The notes under the pieces: generated by a model | Told to the model about the DNA's origin: nothing | The model's database searches: none | What the model saw: only the letters and a program-made list of their open reading frames with translations | From: Gliomastix tumulicola | Taxonomy: Eukaryota > Ascomycota > Sordariomycetes > Hypocreales > Bionectriaceae | DNA: 64,000 nucleotides | Direction: 5' to 3' | Assembly (NCBI GenBank): GCA_001599755.1 | Contig: BCHX01000007.1 | Span: 3,410,001-3,474,000, forward strand | Shown: positions 46,100-56,692 of the stretch, piece after piece | Position numbering within the stretch: position 1 is the first letter of the stretch | Layout: each line of letters starts with the position of its first letter | Position numbers and translations under genes: made by a program

Positions 46100-47021
46100 T
46101 CAGTTCGAAATAGGATCAACGCCTGTTGCCTCGCCTCCAAGATACCATGAACCAATATCCGTGAGCCGGCCACCGTTGTTAAGGAATGTCGCATTCGGCC
46201 CAACGTTGCTGACTTGCGAGCGGAAGGCCCCAAAGTAGCTGTATCTCTCGACCTTGGCGTGATTGTCGAAATAGTCGGCAGAATGGTGGTAGAATGCTTG
46301 GGTCGCCGGCAGATCCTGGTGCGCAAAGGCATATTCTGTCACCCAGATCGAGGCATCGGGAAACCTAGGAGAATCGGTTGTTAGCTCCTTGATATGATAA
46401 AGAGACCATTGATCTGGAGAAGAGGGACTGAACGTACTCTGCGATGGCCTCTTCCACATGAGCTACCAGGCCGCCGTAGTTGTCGTACCAATGAACAGGC
46501 ACGAAGTCATAGGGGCATCTGGCTCCATGGAGAAGCTCGGTGCAGTTCCCGACAAACTCACGCAGCCATGTGATGCCCCAGCCGGCACCCGAGACAGCAG
46601 GCATACCAAGCTTCACACCTCTTTGCTGGAGAGGAACAAAGTTGGCGATGTAGCCGCGGGCCGCTCTGGCTGGCTCAATGTTGCTGCCGCCCCATTCGTT
46701 GGGCAAGTCAGGCTCGTTGAAAGCCAGAACATGGCGAACATCCTGGCCGCCCTCGATCAGTCTCACGATAGAGTCGCGAAAGCTGGTGTCGTCAGGGTTG
46801 CCACCCATCCCCCACATCATGGGGACGAACTCGAGACTGCTGTACAGGGGGTTGGGCCGGTCATTGTACGTGTAGTACCAGGTAAGCTCAGCATCTGGCT
46901 GGACCCAGATGGCGTCGTCCTGGGGTGTGTTGGCGTTGGGAATGTAGATCAGGCCACGCTTTGGCGAGCCAGCGCAGAGAACGCCTGGGAGAGCGAGAAG
47001 AGACAGAGCGATGGCCTTCAT
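46100..47021 (-). CDS. Secreted GH128 endo-beta-1,3-glucanase-like protein
   Basis: Two exons: 47021-46438 and 46364-46100 (282 aa); 73-nt intron with GTACGT donor and GCTAAC branch. A signal peptide (ALSLLALPGVLCAG) leads into a TIM-barrel catalytic core. RGLIYIPNAN and FVPMMWG are characteristic of the GH128 'glycosyl hydrolase catalytic core' family. Putative catalytic acids are Glu103 (LAFNEPDLP, acid/base) and Glu205 (IWVTEYAF, nucleophile). VHWYDNYGG and WYLGGEAT complete the pattern. The family cleaves beta-1,3-glucan in fungal walls or in the environment. Divergent from the GH55 gene, so one pair of endo- and exo-acting beta-1,3-glucanases shares an intergenic region. Confidence 0.92.
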
Positions 47022-47555
47022 GGTCAGTATGTGTTTGTGTCGGTGGACGATATGAACAGTGATCCAAGGGACGAGCTACGGAGAGAGATTGAAACGACAG
47101 CTTGTCTACCTTATACAATTTTCGAACCAACTATCTACATAATAGCAGCACGGGCATTTCCCTCAGAATCAGGACACCAGACCAATACCGTTTCGTGGTT
47201 AGTTGAAACGACACAATGCGGCTGTCAAACCGGCCGGCTCTTTGCACACAGAAGTTTGGCCGAAGACCACGGTGGGCGGCTCGGGACAGCTTCCCTTCCC
47301 CTTCCACCCCGCGATTCGCCCTTCAATAGGCTGCTCACACACCTCACACCTCTTTCCCCGCGGTCCGAAGTAGAATGGCGCGGAGCCGCTCCATGGTGAA
47401 ACCCTGAGGCATTTGACGAGAGTGAGGTGCATTAGCGCACCAAATGGATTTGAGACAGGGGTTGTCAGTTCAAGGAAGCCCTGAGCCGCCTTCCTCAGTT
47501 GGAGTACCTAGGCAGAAAGGGTGCTGAATGTGGATGCATCAAGCCACGGCTAAAT

Positions 47556-47578
47556 GCCATCCAGGCCATCCAGGCCAT
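47556..47578. repeat. 9-bp tandem repeat
   Basis: GCCATCCAG occurs twice head to tail, followed by GCCAT. Confidence 0.8.
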
Positions 47579-48226
47579 CGGGGAACTTCGCTCTTTGCAC
47601 ATGGAGGAATGACTCGGCCTTGGCAGTGCAACCTCCGCAGTGCTGCCGCGCGCTGTCTTGCATATTCGCTGGACTGCCGAAGCAGCGTGTGACTGCATTT
47701 GGACCCCATCCATGAACCACATTCGTGAAGGGACGTAGAAGAAGGAAAACCAGCTCAACTAAAGCGTATGATCCTGCGCACTAGGCTCTTCAATGCGTGG
47801 CGGGGTCCCCAGAGTAGCTCCTGATTCTGCCTTGATTTCACATGCCTCCGGATGTTTAGTGTCATCGCTTATGCCACCTGACAAGCATACGTTTTAGCTT
47901 CCCCCATCCCAGAGCCCTCCTCCGGCCTCCGGACACCAATAGTGGCTGTCGCAGGGAAGCAAGGAGCAGCCACAGAGAGGTCACCTGCGAGGGCACTGGG
48001 GTAATGTTTCCTGGGGAAGTTGTCCGGGGAAGCACGGTCGGAAAGAACTGACAAAGGGCCGATTCAACGGCCACCATGGCTTGCACGAACCGAATTGTGG
48101 CGGGCGATGTTGAGAGTTCCGCCGAATGCAGACGATAGTCTCATGATCGTGACAGGCTTCAATTCACCGTGAGTCGGTCCGCTATCGCTATGGACAAGTC
48201 CCTGGGTTTGGCATAGACTGCATATG

Positions 48227-48232
48227 TATAAA
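48227..48232 (+). promoter_or_regulatory. TATA box of the GH55 gene
   Basis: TATAAA about 105 bases before the ATG at 48335. Confidence 0.5.
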
Positions 48233-48334
48233 GCTTCACGATAGCTTCTGCTGATCCGGACATCAGTAGCCAGCCAGCAACCAGCCGCCATCCCTTCTTT
48301 CCCACATTGTTCCATCCCGGTCATCGGTCACACA

Positions 48335-50680
48335 ATGAAGTTCCCGGCCTTCATCCAGAGGTCGCTCCTTGCCTTGGGCGTTCTCAGCTCACTGACGCTG
48401 GCGAGCCCCGTCCTTCCAAGGGACGAAGAGGTCAACGCCGCCGCGTCGGACTGGTGGTTTGGAAACGTCGAGCGCACCGGCCGAGTTCCCTTTGGCAACA
48501 ACGCCAACTACCCTGTTTTCCGCAACGTCAAAGACTACGGCGCTGTGGGAGATGGAAGAACCGACGACACGGCTGCCATTAATGCCGCAGTCACGGCTGG
48601 AGGTGGTCGTTGCGGGCTGGGCTGCAAGTCCAGCACCAACACGCCGGCTCTCGTCTTCTTCCCTCCTGGCACCTATATGGTGTCCAGCCCCATCATCGGC
48701 TACTACTATACGCACATCGTCGGCGATCTGAAGGATATCCCGACCATCAAGGCCACTGCCAACTTTCAGGGCTCAGCCGTCATTGACGCGAATCCCTACG
48801 GTCCCACGGGCGACAACTGGTTCCAGAATCAAAACAACTTCTTCCGTCAGATCCGCAACCTCAAGATCGACCTCAGAGCCCAGCCGATGAACACGGGCAC
48901 CGGTATTCACTGGCAGGTGGCCCAGGCTACCTCCCTCCAGAACATCGAGTTCTTCATGGTGGAAAGCTCGAGCCAGGACAACCGGCAGCAGGGCATCTTC
49001 ATGGAGAACGGGTCTGGAGGCTTCATGACCGATCTCATCTTCCATGGCGGTGCCCGCGGCGCCGTCTTCGGATCGCAGCAGTTCACGGCCCGGAACCTCC
49101 AGTTCAACAACTGCAAGACGGGCATCTTCCTCATCTGGAACTGGATCTGGAACTTCCACGGCTTGAAGGTCAACAACTGCGACATCGGCATCGACCTGGC
49201 CAACGGCGGCAGTGGCCAGAGCCAGAGCGTTGGGTCTACCATTATTCAGGACGCCACTTTCAGCAACACCCGCGTGGGAATCACCACGTCGTATGATCGG
49301 GGTCAGACCGGCACCTTTGGCACGCTGATCGTCGACAACACCGACTTCGTCAACACGGGCATTGCCGTCCAGAACCCGAATACAGGAGCCACCATCCTCG
49401 GAGGCAACAGGAAGGTCGCATCCTTCGTCCAGGGGAGATCGTACGTCGGTGCCAACGGCGAGGTTCTCCAGGGTGAGCGTCCGGCGCCGTCCAAGCCTGC
49501 TGCTCTCCTCGACTCCAACGGGCACATCTTCACGCGCTCCAAGCCTCAGTACGAGAATGTGCCCACCAGCAAGGTCATCTCTGTCAAGAGACACGGGGCC
49601 AAGGGCGACGGCATCGCTGACGACACGGCCGCCATCCAAGCCGCCTTCAATGCTGCGGCCGCAGACGAGGTTGTCTTCTTCCCCCATGGCGCATATCTCA
49701 TCCACGACACCGTCAACGTCCCCGCCAACATCCGCATCGTCGGCGAGATCTGGCCGCTGTTGATGGCAGCCGGGAACAGCAACTTCCAGGACCAGCGCAA
49801 CCCGAAGCCCATGCTGCGCGTCGGCCGGCCGGGAGACGTTGGCAACGTTGAGATATCCGATCTGATGCTCGAGACCAAAGGCGCGCAGCCCGGCGCTATC
49901 CTTATGGAATGGAACGTCGCGGCGGCAAGCCCAGGCTCGGCTGGACTCTGGGACGTCCACGCACGAGTGGGCGGCAGCGCAGGCACCGATCTTCAGTCTA
50001 ACAAATGCACAAAGACCCCGAACGTCAATACCCAGCCAAAGCCGGAGTGCATCGGAGCGTGGATGTTGATCCATCTGACCAAGTCTGCCTCGGCCTATCT
50101 GGAGAACACCTGGCTCTGGGTGTCCGACCACGAGCTCGATCTCCCCGATGAGAACCAGATCAACATCTACAACGGCCGAGGGCTGCTGGTCGAGTCGACC
50201 AAGCCTACCTGGCTCTGGGGAACCGCGTCGGAGCACAACGTCCTGTACAACTACCAGTTCCAGAACGCTGCCAACGTCTACATGACGGTGATCCAGACCG
50301 AGACTGCCTACTTCCAGGCCAACCCCGATGCCAGAGTTCCCTTCCAGACCTTGTCCGCGTGGAACGACCCAGACTGGTCAACCTGCACCAGCAACAACTG
50401 CGCCAAGACGTGGGGTCTTCGTGTGCGCGACTCGAGGGACATCCTCCTGTACGGCGGCGGAATGTACTCCTTCTTTGAGAACTACACGCAGGACTGCCTT
50501 GACACGGAGGACTGCCAACAGAACATGGTCGATATCACCAACTCGGACATTGTCATGTACGGCGTCAACACCAAGGCCTCCACCAACGTGGTTACGCTGA
50601 ACGGCCAGGGAGTGGTGAAGCATCTGCCAGACAACTTCAATACCTTCTGTGCCGCCATCGCGCAGTTCCGGCCGTCTTAG
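48335..50680 (+). CDS. Secreted GH55 exo-beta-1,3-glucanase
   Basis: Single exon, 781 aa. The signal peptide (LLALGVLSSLTLASP) is followed by a likely processing site after LPR. Two tandem pectate-lyase-like right-handed beta-helix domains give the GH55 'rib-cage' fold: VKDYGAVGDGRTDDTAAINA at about residue 65 and VKRHGAKGDGIADDTAAIQA at about 418. Other family landmarks are FFPPGTYMVSSPI, QARNLQ-like repeats (FTARNLQFNNCKTGIF), NIRIVGEIWPLLMA, and LENTWLWVSDHELD. Length matches fungal GH55 enzymes (about 750-800 aa). It releases glucose from the non-reducing end of beta-1,3-glucan outside the cell. The next gene on the same strand starts 257 bases later. Confidence 0.95.
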   Translation: MKFPAFIQRSLLALGVLSSLTLASPVLPRDEEVNAAASDWWFGNVERTGRVPFGNNANYPVFRNVKDYGAVGDGRTDDTAAINAAVTAGGGRCGLGCKSSTNTPALVFFPPGTYMVSSPIIGYYYTHIVGDLKDIPTIKATANFQGSAVIDANPYGPTGDNWFQNQNNFFRQIRNLKIDLRAQPMNTGTGIHWQVAQATSLQNIEFFMVESSSQDNRQQGIFMENGSGGFMTDLIFHGGARGAVFGSQQFTARNLQFNNCKTGIFLIWNWIWNFHGLKVNNCDIGIDLANGGSGQSQSVGSTIIQDATFSNTRVGITTSYDRGQTGTFGTLIVDNTDFVNTGIAVQNPNTGATILGGNRKVASFVQGRSYVGANGEVLQGERPAPSKPAALLDSNGHIFTRSKPQYENVPTSKVISVKRHGAKGDGIADDTAAIQAAFNAAAADEVVFFPHGAYLIHDTVNVPANIRIVGEIWPLLMAAGNSNFQDQRNPKPMLRVGRPGDVGNVEISDLMLETKGAQPGAILMEWNVAAASPGSAGLWDVHARVGGSAGTDLQSNKCTKTPNVNTQPKPECIGAWMLIHLTKSASAYLENTWLWVSDHELDLPDENQINIYNGRGLLVESTKPTWLWGTASEHNVLYNYQFQNAANVYMTVIQTETAYFQANPDARVPFQTLSAWNDPDWSTCTSNNCAKTWGLRVRDSRDILLYGGGMYSFFENYTQDCLDTEDCQQNMVDITNSDIVMYGVNTKASTNVVTLNGQGVVKHLPDNFNTFCAAIAQFRPS

Positions 50681-50937
50681 TATGTTCAGTTCACGCGGCC
50701 AGCTGGGGGAAGCATCTAGATGAAGTGGACCGTTTCTCGGGGCTCTGGGAAGCAGGATCAGCCTATTCTACCCCAGGAGCATGGAAAATTTGGTTCGGGG
50801 GAGATGAGGCCGAAGGGCGGGGTTCCGGTGCGCGATCCTGATCCGCATATTACAGATGCATAGGTACATAAAAATAACAAATTGTTACGTCTGTGAGGGA
50901 GTCATGCTATCTATCTCGTTCAGATCAGACGTGAAAA

Positions 50938-52152
50938 ATGCAGTTCCTTCGCTCTCTTATCGTATTCACGGCGGCTTTCCAGCTCAGTGGGGCTGCGTCT
51001 TGTCAGACTGACGAAGACTGTAGTCTCAATGGCGTCTGCATCCCGCAATGTCGAGCTGGTGTTCGTCCTATCAAAGAGTGTCGATGCGATCCTGGCTGGT
51101 TTGGCGATGACTGCGGACGGCTGGATCTCGCCCCTGCTACGAGAGGCCTTGGATACAACGAGACTCTGGCGGTGAATCCGGATGACTTTGGTCCGTATGG
51201 CAATGCCTCGTGGGGAGGCCGCATCCTTCAAGACCGCGACGATCCCAAACTCTTCCACCTCTTCACGTCCCAGTTCTCCCAAGGCTGTGGCCTCTCAGGC
51301 TGGCGGCCACACTCGCTCATCGTGAGAGCTGAGTCTCGGACTGGTCCTCAGGGCCCGTACCACTTTGCTCAGACCGTCACGTCGAGATTCCGCCACAACC
51401 CGGACGTTTTCTACAGCCCGGCCGACGACAAGTATCTCATGTACACGATTGGAGTCGACGCGCCAGAGTTCGATCGCTGCAGGAGCTTCTCCTACACGAC
51501 GTGGCCCAACAATATCTCGGTAGCCAGTGCTGATAGTATCCGCGGACCTTGGACCGACTTTGAGCTGGTCGTTGACTCCGACAGGCCAAACGGCATCCAC
51601 GCCACAAACCCGTCGCCCTTCCCACTGTGGTCGCCCGAAGATCCTACCAGCGAGATCGTCCTTCTGATGAAGGATTACGACATCTTCGTCGCCAGCCAGT
51701 GGAACTCCTCGACATACAATCATATCTATAGCTCCGAATGGAACTCGACCGAGGGCTACGACAACCCGCTGTGGACCGAAGATCCCTTCATCTGGCGCGA
51801 CAAACGCGGGAACTGGCACTCCCTGAACCACTGGATGATCGACCTAGTCGAGTACGACGGCCGGAAGTACCCCCGCGTGGGCTCGCACCTCTTCTCGCGC
51901 AGTCTTACCGGACCTTGGCACTTCAAGCAGCAGGAGGCCTTCAACTCGACCATCAACTACACCGACGGGACGGTGGAGCAGCTAAACCGCCGCGAGAGGC
52001 CCAAGCTCTTCTTCAGCGATGACGGGGAGATGACGCCGTTGTATCTCGTGACTGGGGTCACGCCGCTCAACGAGACAAGGAGGAGCTCTACCTTTATCCA
52101 ACCGATCGGGACAAAATGGGAGGAGTTCGAGGAGGAGCTTGGGTTTAGCTAG
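50938..52152 (+). CDS. Secreted EGF-like plus GH43-like beta-propeller protein
   Basis: Single exon, 404 aa. Residues 1-20 are a signal peptide. Residues 22-59 hold seven Cys in an EGF-like pattern (CQTDEDCSLNGVC, then CRCDPGWFGDDCGRLDL). The remainder, about 75-400, reads as a five-bladed propeller like that of GH43/GH62: DDPKLFHLFTSQF, GPYHFAQTV, FRHNPDVFYSP, SIRGPWTDF, NPSPF, LWTEDPFIWRDKRGNWH, and LTGPWHF. The Asp-Pro-x-hydrophobic and 'G-W' blade markers repeat four or five times. Several N-glycosylation sites (NST, NYT, NET) are visible. It is probably an extracellular glycan-active or glycan-binding protein; enzymatic activity is not established. Architecture is better known from protists and oomycetes than from fungi. 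Confidence 0.85.
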   Translation: MQFLRSLIVFTAAFQLSGAASCQTDEDCSLNGVCIPQCRAGVRPIKECRCDPGWFGDDCGRLDLAPATRGLGYNETLAVNPDDFGPYGNASWGGRILQDRDDPKLFHLFTSQFSQGCGLSGWRPHSLIVRAESRTGPQGPYHFAQTVTSRFRHNPDVFYSPADDKYLMYTIGVDAPEFDRCRSFSYTTWPNNISVASADSIRGPWTDFELVVDSDRPNGIHATNPSPFPLWSPEDPTSEIVLLMKDYDIFVASQWNSSTYNHIYSSEWNSTEGYDNPLWTEDPFIWRDKRGNWHSLNHWMIDLVEYDGRKYPRVGSHLFSRSLTGPWHFKQQEAFNSTINYTDGTVEQLNRRERPKLFFSDDGEMTPLYLVTGVTPLNETRRSSTFIQPIGTKWEEFEEELGFS

Positions 52153-52209
52153 CTTTTGAAGGTCATCCTCCTCATGCAAAATAATAGAAAACCGGAGTAC
52201 TTGGCACAC

Positions 52210-53991
52210 TCATTTGTTTCCGGTGATAGGGATGAACCGTGCCCGTGCTCCTGTCATCATAGACAGAAAGTAGACTGGCATTGTGTTGTCGGCGGGTACC
52301 GTCAAATGCACGTTGAAGTTGCTGAAAATTGCCAGGCAGATTCTCCAGACGATCATCTCGGCAAGATGACGCCCTGGGCAGGATCTCGCCCCTCCACCCC
52401 AGCTCAGGCTATACATATCCATGTCCCTGGCAGTCTCGACAGCCGTGTCGCCTAACCATCGAGCTGGGAGAAAAGCGGACGGATGTGGTCCACAGATGTC
52501 TTCGTTGCGGTGCAAAGCGATAGGGCTACAGCCGACTGTGGTGCCAGCCGGCAAGAAGTAGCCGTGTAAGGAGACTCCAGAGGCTGGGACGGTTCGTGGG
52601 AGGGACATGGCGAGGACAGGGTGTAGGCGTTTGGACTCTTTTATGACAGCGTGCAGGTATGTATGATGGGCTTGGTCGTGTGATGAAGGGTCGGAATGTT
52701 GGCTGTGTTGCAACTCGTGCGATAATTGGGCTTGCACATCCGGATGCGATCCAACCATGGCCATCAGAGAAGTCAATGTCGATGCCATGGTCTCGTGTCC
52801 GGCGCCGAAGTTGGTGATGATCATCTTGCGGAGGTAGTTGTCGCTGAACTCGGGCTTCTCTTGATGAAGACGGATTAGATCGGCCGCCAGGTTATCACCT
52901 AGAGTTCCTCGCCGTGCGGCCTTGACCATCTTCCCTGTCCGCCTCGCGACATCCTAGTCCCTCCTGTCAGCTGCTTACTTCGACGGAATAACAGGGCGTT
53001 GCAACAAGGACGCACGGGGAAGAATGTCTTGAAGTTGGAAGGCGGTTGAAACGTCAGACCCCATAAGACACTAAACGCTCGTCCGAAGCCCTTGGAGCAG
53101 AGCTCCGCCTTGACTGCGAGGGGAAAGAGGCCCAGCACGCTCTTCCTGCGCCAGCCCAAGTAGCTATGCTTGCTTGTGCCCCAGTCTGTCCCCTGGTTGA
53201 TCATGCCGGGGGACCAGGACAGAACCGCAGCCCCGAGACACTCGACGACGATCATGTGCATCCATTCCTTGAGATCGACCTCGACGCCATCAAGTCCTCG
53301 CAGCTTCGCGACTGCTCGGTGAAGCACGGCATCGACGGCGGGTTCGTACTTGGACACGTTGGCAGGGCGGTAGACAGGACCGATCAGACGTCGCTGCAGG
53401 CGGTAGCGTTTTGTGTCTCTCTCGGAGAGCAGGTCCAGGGAGTCTTCGAAGTGCATCCCCAGACGCCAGTCGAATCTCGGTTTGGCCAAGGCGGTGGCCA
53501 CTGGATGAACAGTCAGTCTCTCTTCAGAGTCCAGGGAAAGAAACTTCAGCTTACAGTAGAAATCGGACTTCTCAAAGCCACTGCCGTTGCCTAGTGATGA
53601 TGGTGATCAGAGAGTGCAAGAAGGGGAAGGTGAGCAAGCTGAACGCGCTGGACGCACTGTAGATAGCCTTGAAGGCATCTTTGCTGTTGAACCACACCTC
53701 GTTGGGGCCGACCCGGACAGCCGGGCCATACTTTTGATGCAGCGTCGTAGCCAACTGCGCCACCAGTCCGTTCCGCACGTGATACGCGTACCAGATATTG
53801 GAGAGTGCTGCGAGCCGGGGGCCTGGGACTCGCGAGAGCGGATGCAGGGAGATCCGATAGAGGCACGTGGCGAGGACGCACGATATAGTGAAGATGACGA
53901 CAGGTACCAAGTGCGTATAGAGCAGGTAGAATGCAGCCAATGCCAAGGGCCCTGCCAGCAGAATCCTCCTCACGCTGCGCGCTTGAGGCAT
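52210..53991 (-). CDS. Cytochrome P450 monooxygenase
   Basis: Four exons: 53991-53658, 53590-53555, 53500-53016, 52953-52210 (532 aa). The introns are 67, 54 and 62 nt; exon 2 is 36 nt. An N-terminal membrane anchor precedes the Pro hinge HPLSRVPGPRLAALS. Other landmarks: KYGPAVRVGPNEVWF, GSGFEKSDFY across the small exon, I-helix FGAGHETMAST, K-helix IKESKRLHP (ExxR), PARW, and the heme loop SLSWGGGARSCPGRH with Cys477. The usual Phe at the first position of the heme motif is Trp here. The gene is convergent with the EGF/propeller gene (57 bases apart) and divergent from the GH28 gene. Substrate and CYP family not assignable. Confidence 0.93.
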
Positions 53992-54849
53992 CTTGCTGGC
54001 GATTTGCAGCCAGGGTGTGACGCGTGAGAATTTGATTAATGAGGGGAACAGAAATTGTGCATTGTGTGGGTCCCCCGCCTAAACATGCCCTAAAACAACC
54101 TCCCTCAGTGGCCTAAAAATGACCATGGGAAAACAAGCTGCAATTACACCGAGATTCATCCATCATCTAAGTCTAAGCTCAAGCTCAGGACATTCCATCA
54201 ACTATCTGCGCCTCGTAACCACCATTGGCCTCTCCTCTGCTGACACGAATAGTCTCTACAGAAAAGATGCACGACGGGCCTCCCCAACTCCGTGATGTTC
54301 ACCAAGACAGCAAATGCCCCAGTGTACCTGTGGCGCATCCGCCTCCAACGGAAAAGCAGTGAACCACCCAGCTTAGCTCCCCGCCTAGCCTGCAAGCCCG
54401 CTGTAGTAACTGCCCCAAGATCCTTCAGAGCAGCCAAGATTTCCCACCAATAACGCATCCTCAACAGCCTCCTCCTCCACGCTAACCTGGGGGAACTTTG
54501 GGCTTCCCCCGCACTGCCCGCCTTCTGTCGGTGAGCAACTCTCCTTGGCGTTTCTCCAACATGCATCCCGCGTCTCTCCGCTCCTCTCCACGCCGGGAAA
54601 CGCTGAACAAATCATGGGCTTTTCCGTAATCCCGCAGACAAGGCCACGGGAGAGGAGCCGACGGGGAGCCGATATGCTCTTTTAACCTTAAGCAAGCGAT
54701 GCAAATTCGGCGAGCTCGGGACGGCCATACCGATGACGGGGACAAGAGGATAATAAAAAGACTTGTTGAGGCGCTGGCCGCGATGCTGCAGGGCTCGACG
54801 ACCTCACCGACTACCTGTTCACGGGATCGATCACCCATCTTAAGTCACA
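53992..54849. promoter_or_regulatory. Divergent region between P450 and GH28 genes
   Basis: About 860 bases. Only short frames with no coding character. Likely holds both promoters. Confidence 0.5.
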
Positions 54850-56692
54850 ATGCGTCTGTCTCGTGCTGTCCCCCTTGCCATCACTTGGGCCTCTGCCCTG
54901 GTGAATGCCGGCGTGCCGCTGCCTCCTGGCGTTCCGAGAGATATCGTCGAGTTCCGCAGCAAGCACAGCTACGAGCCTCCCAAGCACCACTGCCGCCGAA
55001 CCGTCACGATTCGATCGTCGGAGGATGACGATGACGATGTTTCACAAGAGTTCCTGGACGGCGTCCTGGAGGCGAACGACGGTGGCACACTCTACCTGCC
55101 AAAGGATGAGACGTTCGTCATTGGGAAGGTCCTCGATCTCACCGGGCTGAATGATGTTCATATCCATCTAGATGGCGAAATTCGGGTGAGTTGAATGATA
55201 AACCTTGTCATTGGAGGAAGATCTAACATCTGCAGTTCACGAATGACGTGGAGTATTGGCAAGAGAACGCGTGGTATCACCCGTTTCAAAAGTCCATCAT
55301 GTTCTGGAAATGGGGCGGCAAGGACATCAAGATCTACGGAGAGGGAGTCATCGAGGGCCAGGGGTAAGCTGACATGATCATGAAATTCCTATTAGTAGAA
55401 AAGGCGAGCTGACTGACCAACCATATAGCCAACGATGGTGGAACGAGTTTGAGGACGGAACAGGATCGTGAGTAATTCCCAAGGAGAGGATGTTCAGTTC
55501 AAGCCAATCTAACTCATAATCTAGCATTCTCAACCCGGACAACAAGTATTATCGACCTATTCTCTTCTATGCTGAGAACACGACCAACCTTGAAGTCTCC
55601 GGCATCCATCTGAAGGATTCACCCTGCTGGAACAACTTCATCGTCTCGTCCAAGAATATCCGATACACCGACGTGATTGCAACTGCTCTCTCAAACAATG
55701 GCAGTGTCATCCCCAAGAATACTGACTTCATGAACACGATGAACGTTTCGACCGTTCACATCGAGCGCGCCTGGGTCAACATCGATGACGACTGTTTTTC
55801 TCCCAAGCCTAACAGCTCCGACCTCTACGTCAATACCATGTATTGCAACGGTACTCACGGACAAGTCAGTGAAAGACTATCATAGCATCTCATGCTAGCT
55901 TGGGGCTGACGCATATATCACAGTCTATGGGCTCCCTCGGTCAATACAAGGGTGAAGTCTCCAACGTTCACGATGTGCACATCGAGAATGTTTGGATGAT
56001 GAACGGAGATGTAAGTCACGTCTATAGTATGAAACCCATGGGCATCTAACTAACTAACCATGGTCAGTACTCCGGAGCTCGCATCAAGGTCTGGGCCGGC
56101 GAAGATATTGGCACTGGCTATGTCAACAACGTCACGTTCAAGTATGGCTGCCCACTGTCCAGTCAATACTTGGAGACTTCAAAAGCTTACGATGACCCGT
56201 GACAGGAACTTCTGGGTCGCCCGCATGGACTACGGCATTCTGCTTGACTCGTGCTACTTCAACAAGACGACCGAGGAATGCAACGCATTCCCTGCCGGCA
56301 TGGACATCACCAACATCCGATTTGAGAATTTCACGGGATACACGTCCGGAGTGTATGGCAACGCCGTCGCCCGGCTGTCTTGCTCTACGAGTGAGTCGGC
56401 AATCTGCGAGAACATCACCATTAGCGACTTCAACGTCAAGACTCCCTGCGGCGGCGAGCCCATCATCATCTGCGATGGAGTCAACAATGACGTTGGCGTC
56501 GACTGCGTCTCGATCGACAGCGAGGAGGCCCAGGCTGCCCTCTCAGCCAAGTGCAAGACGGATATCGTGGACATAGACACAAGTCCATGGGAGGGCGCGA
56601 CTATCGAGTCCAAGTTTGACGCATTCCACCCCATCTCGCACTATGTCGGCGATGATGATGATGAGGAGGAGACCTGCCCAGATGAGAGGTAA
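54850..56692 (+). CDS. Secreted GH28 pectinase (exopolygalacturonase-type)
   Basis: Seven exons: 54850-55185, 55236-55363, 55429-55467, 55525-55864, 55924-56010, 56068-56141, 56206-56692 (496 aa); six introns of 50-65 nt. Signal peptide (PLAITWASALVNAG). GH28 beta-helix landmarks: IKIYGEGVIEGQGQRWW; ILFYAENTTNLEVSGIHLKDSPCWNNF; NTDFMNT (usual NTDG-D); IDDDCFSPK with the catalytic Asp pair; GTHGQSMGSLGQY with the active His; and ARIKVW (RIK). Exons end at these motifs, which makes the splices secure. Fungal exo-acting polygalacturonases and exo-rhamnogalacturonases share this pattern; which pectin bond is cut cannot be decided. An Asp-rich C-terminal tail (DDDDEEET) is unusual. Confidence 0.92.

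Larger units (their letters stand above)
47022..48334. promoter_or_regulatory. Shared divergent region of two beta-1,3-glucanase genes
   Basis: About 1.3 kb between the GH128 (minus) and GH55 (plus) start codons. Contains a TATA-like box for GH55 and a small tandem repeat, listed separately. No gene seen inside. Confidence 0.55.

Noticed and set aside
48773..50236. 487-codon minus-strand frame opposite GH55
   Set aside because: Antisense shadow of the GH55 coding sequence; the sense protein is complete and recognisable.
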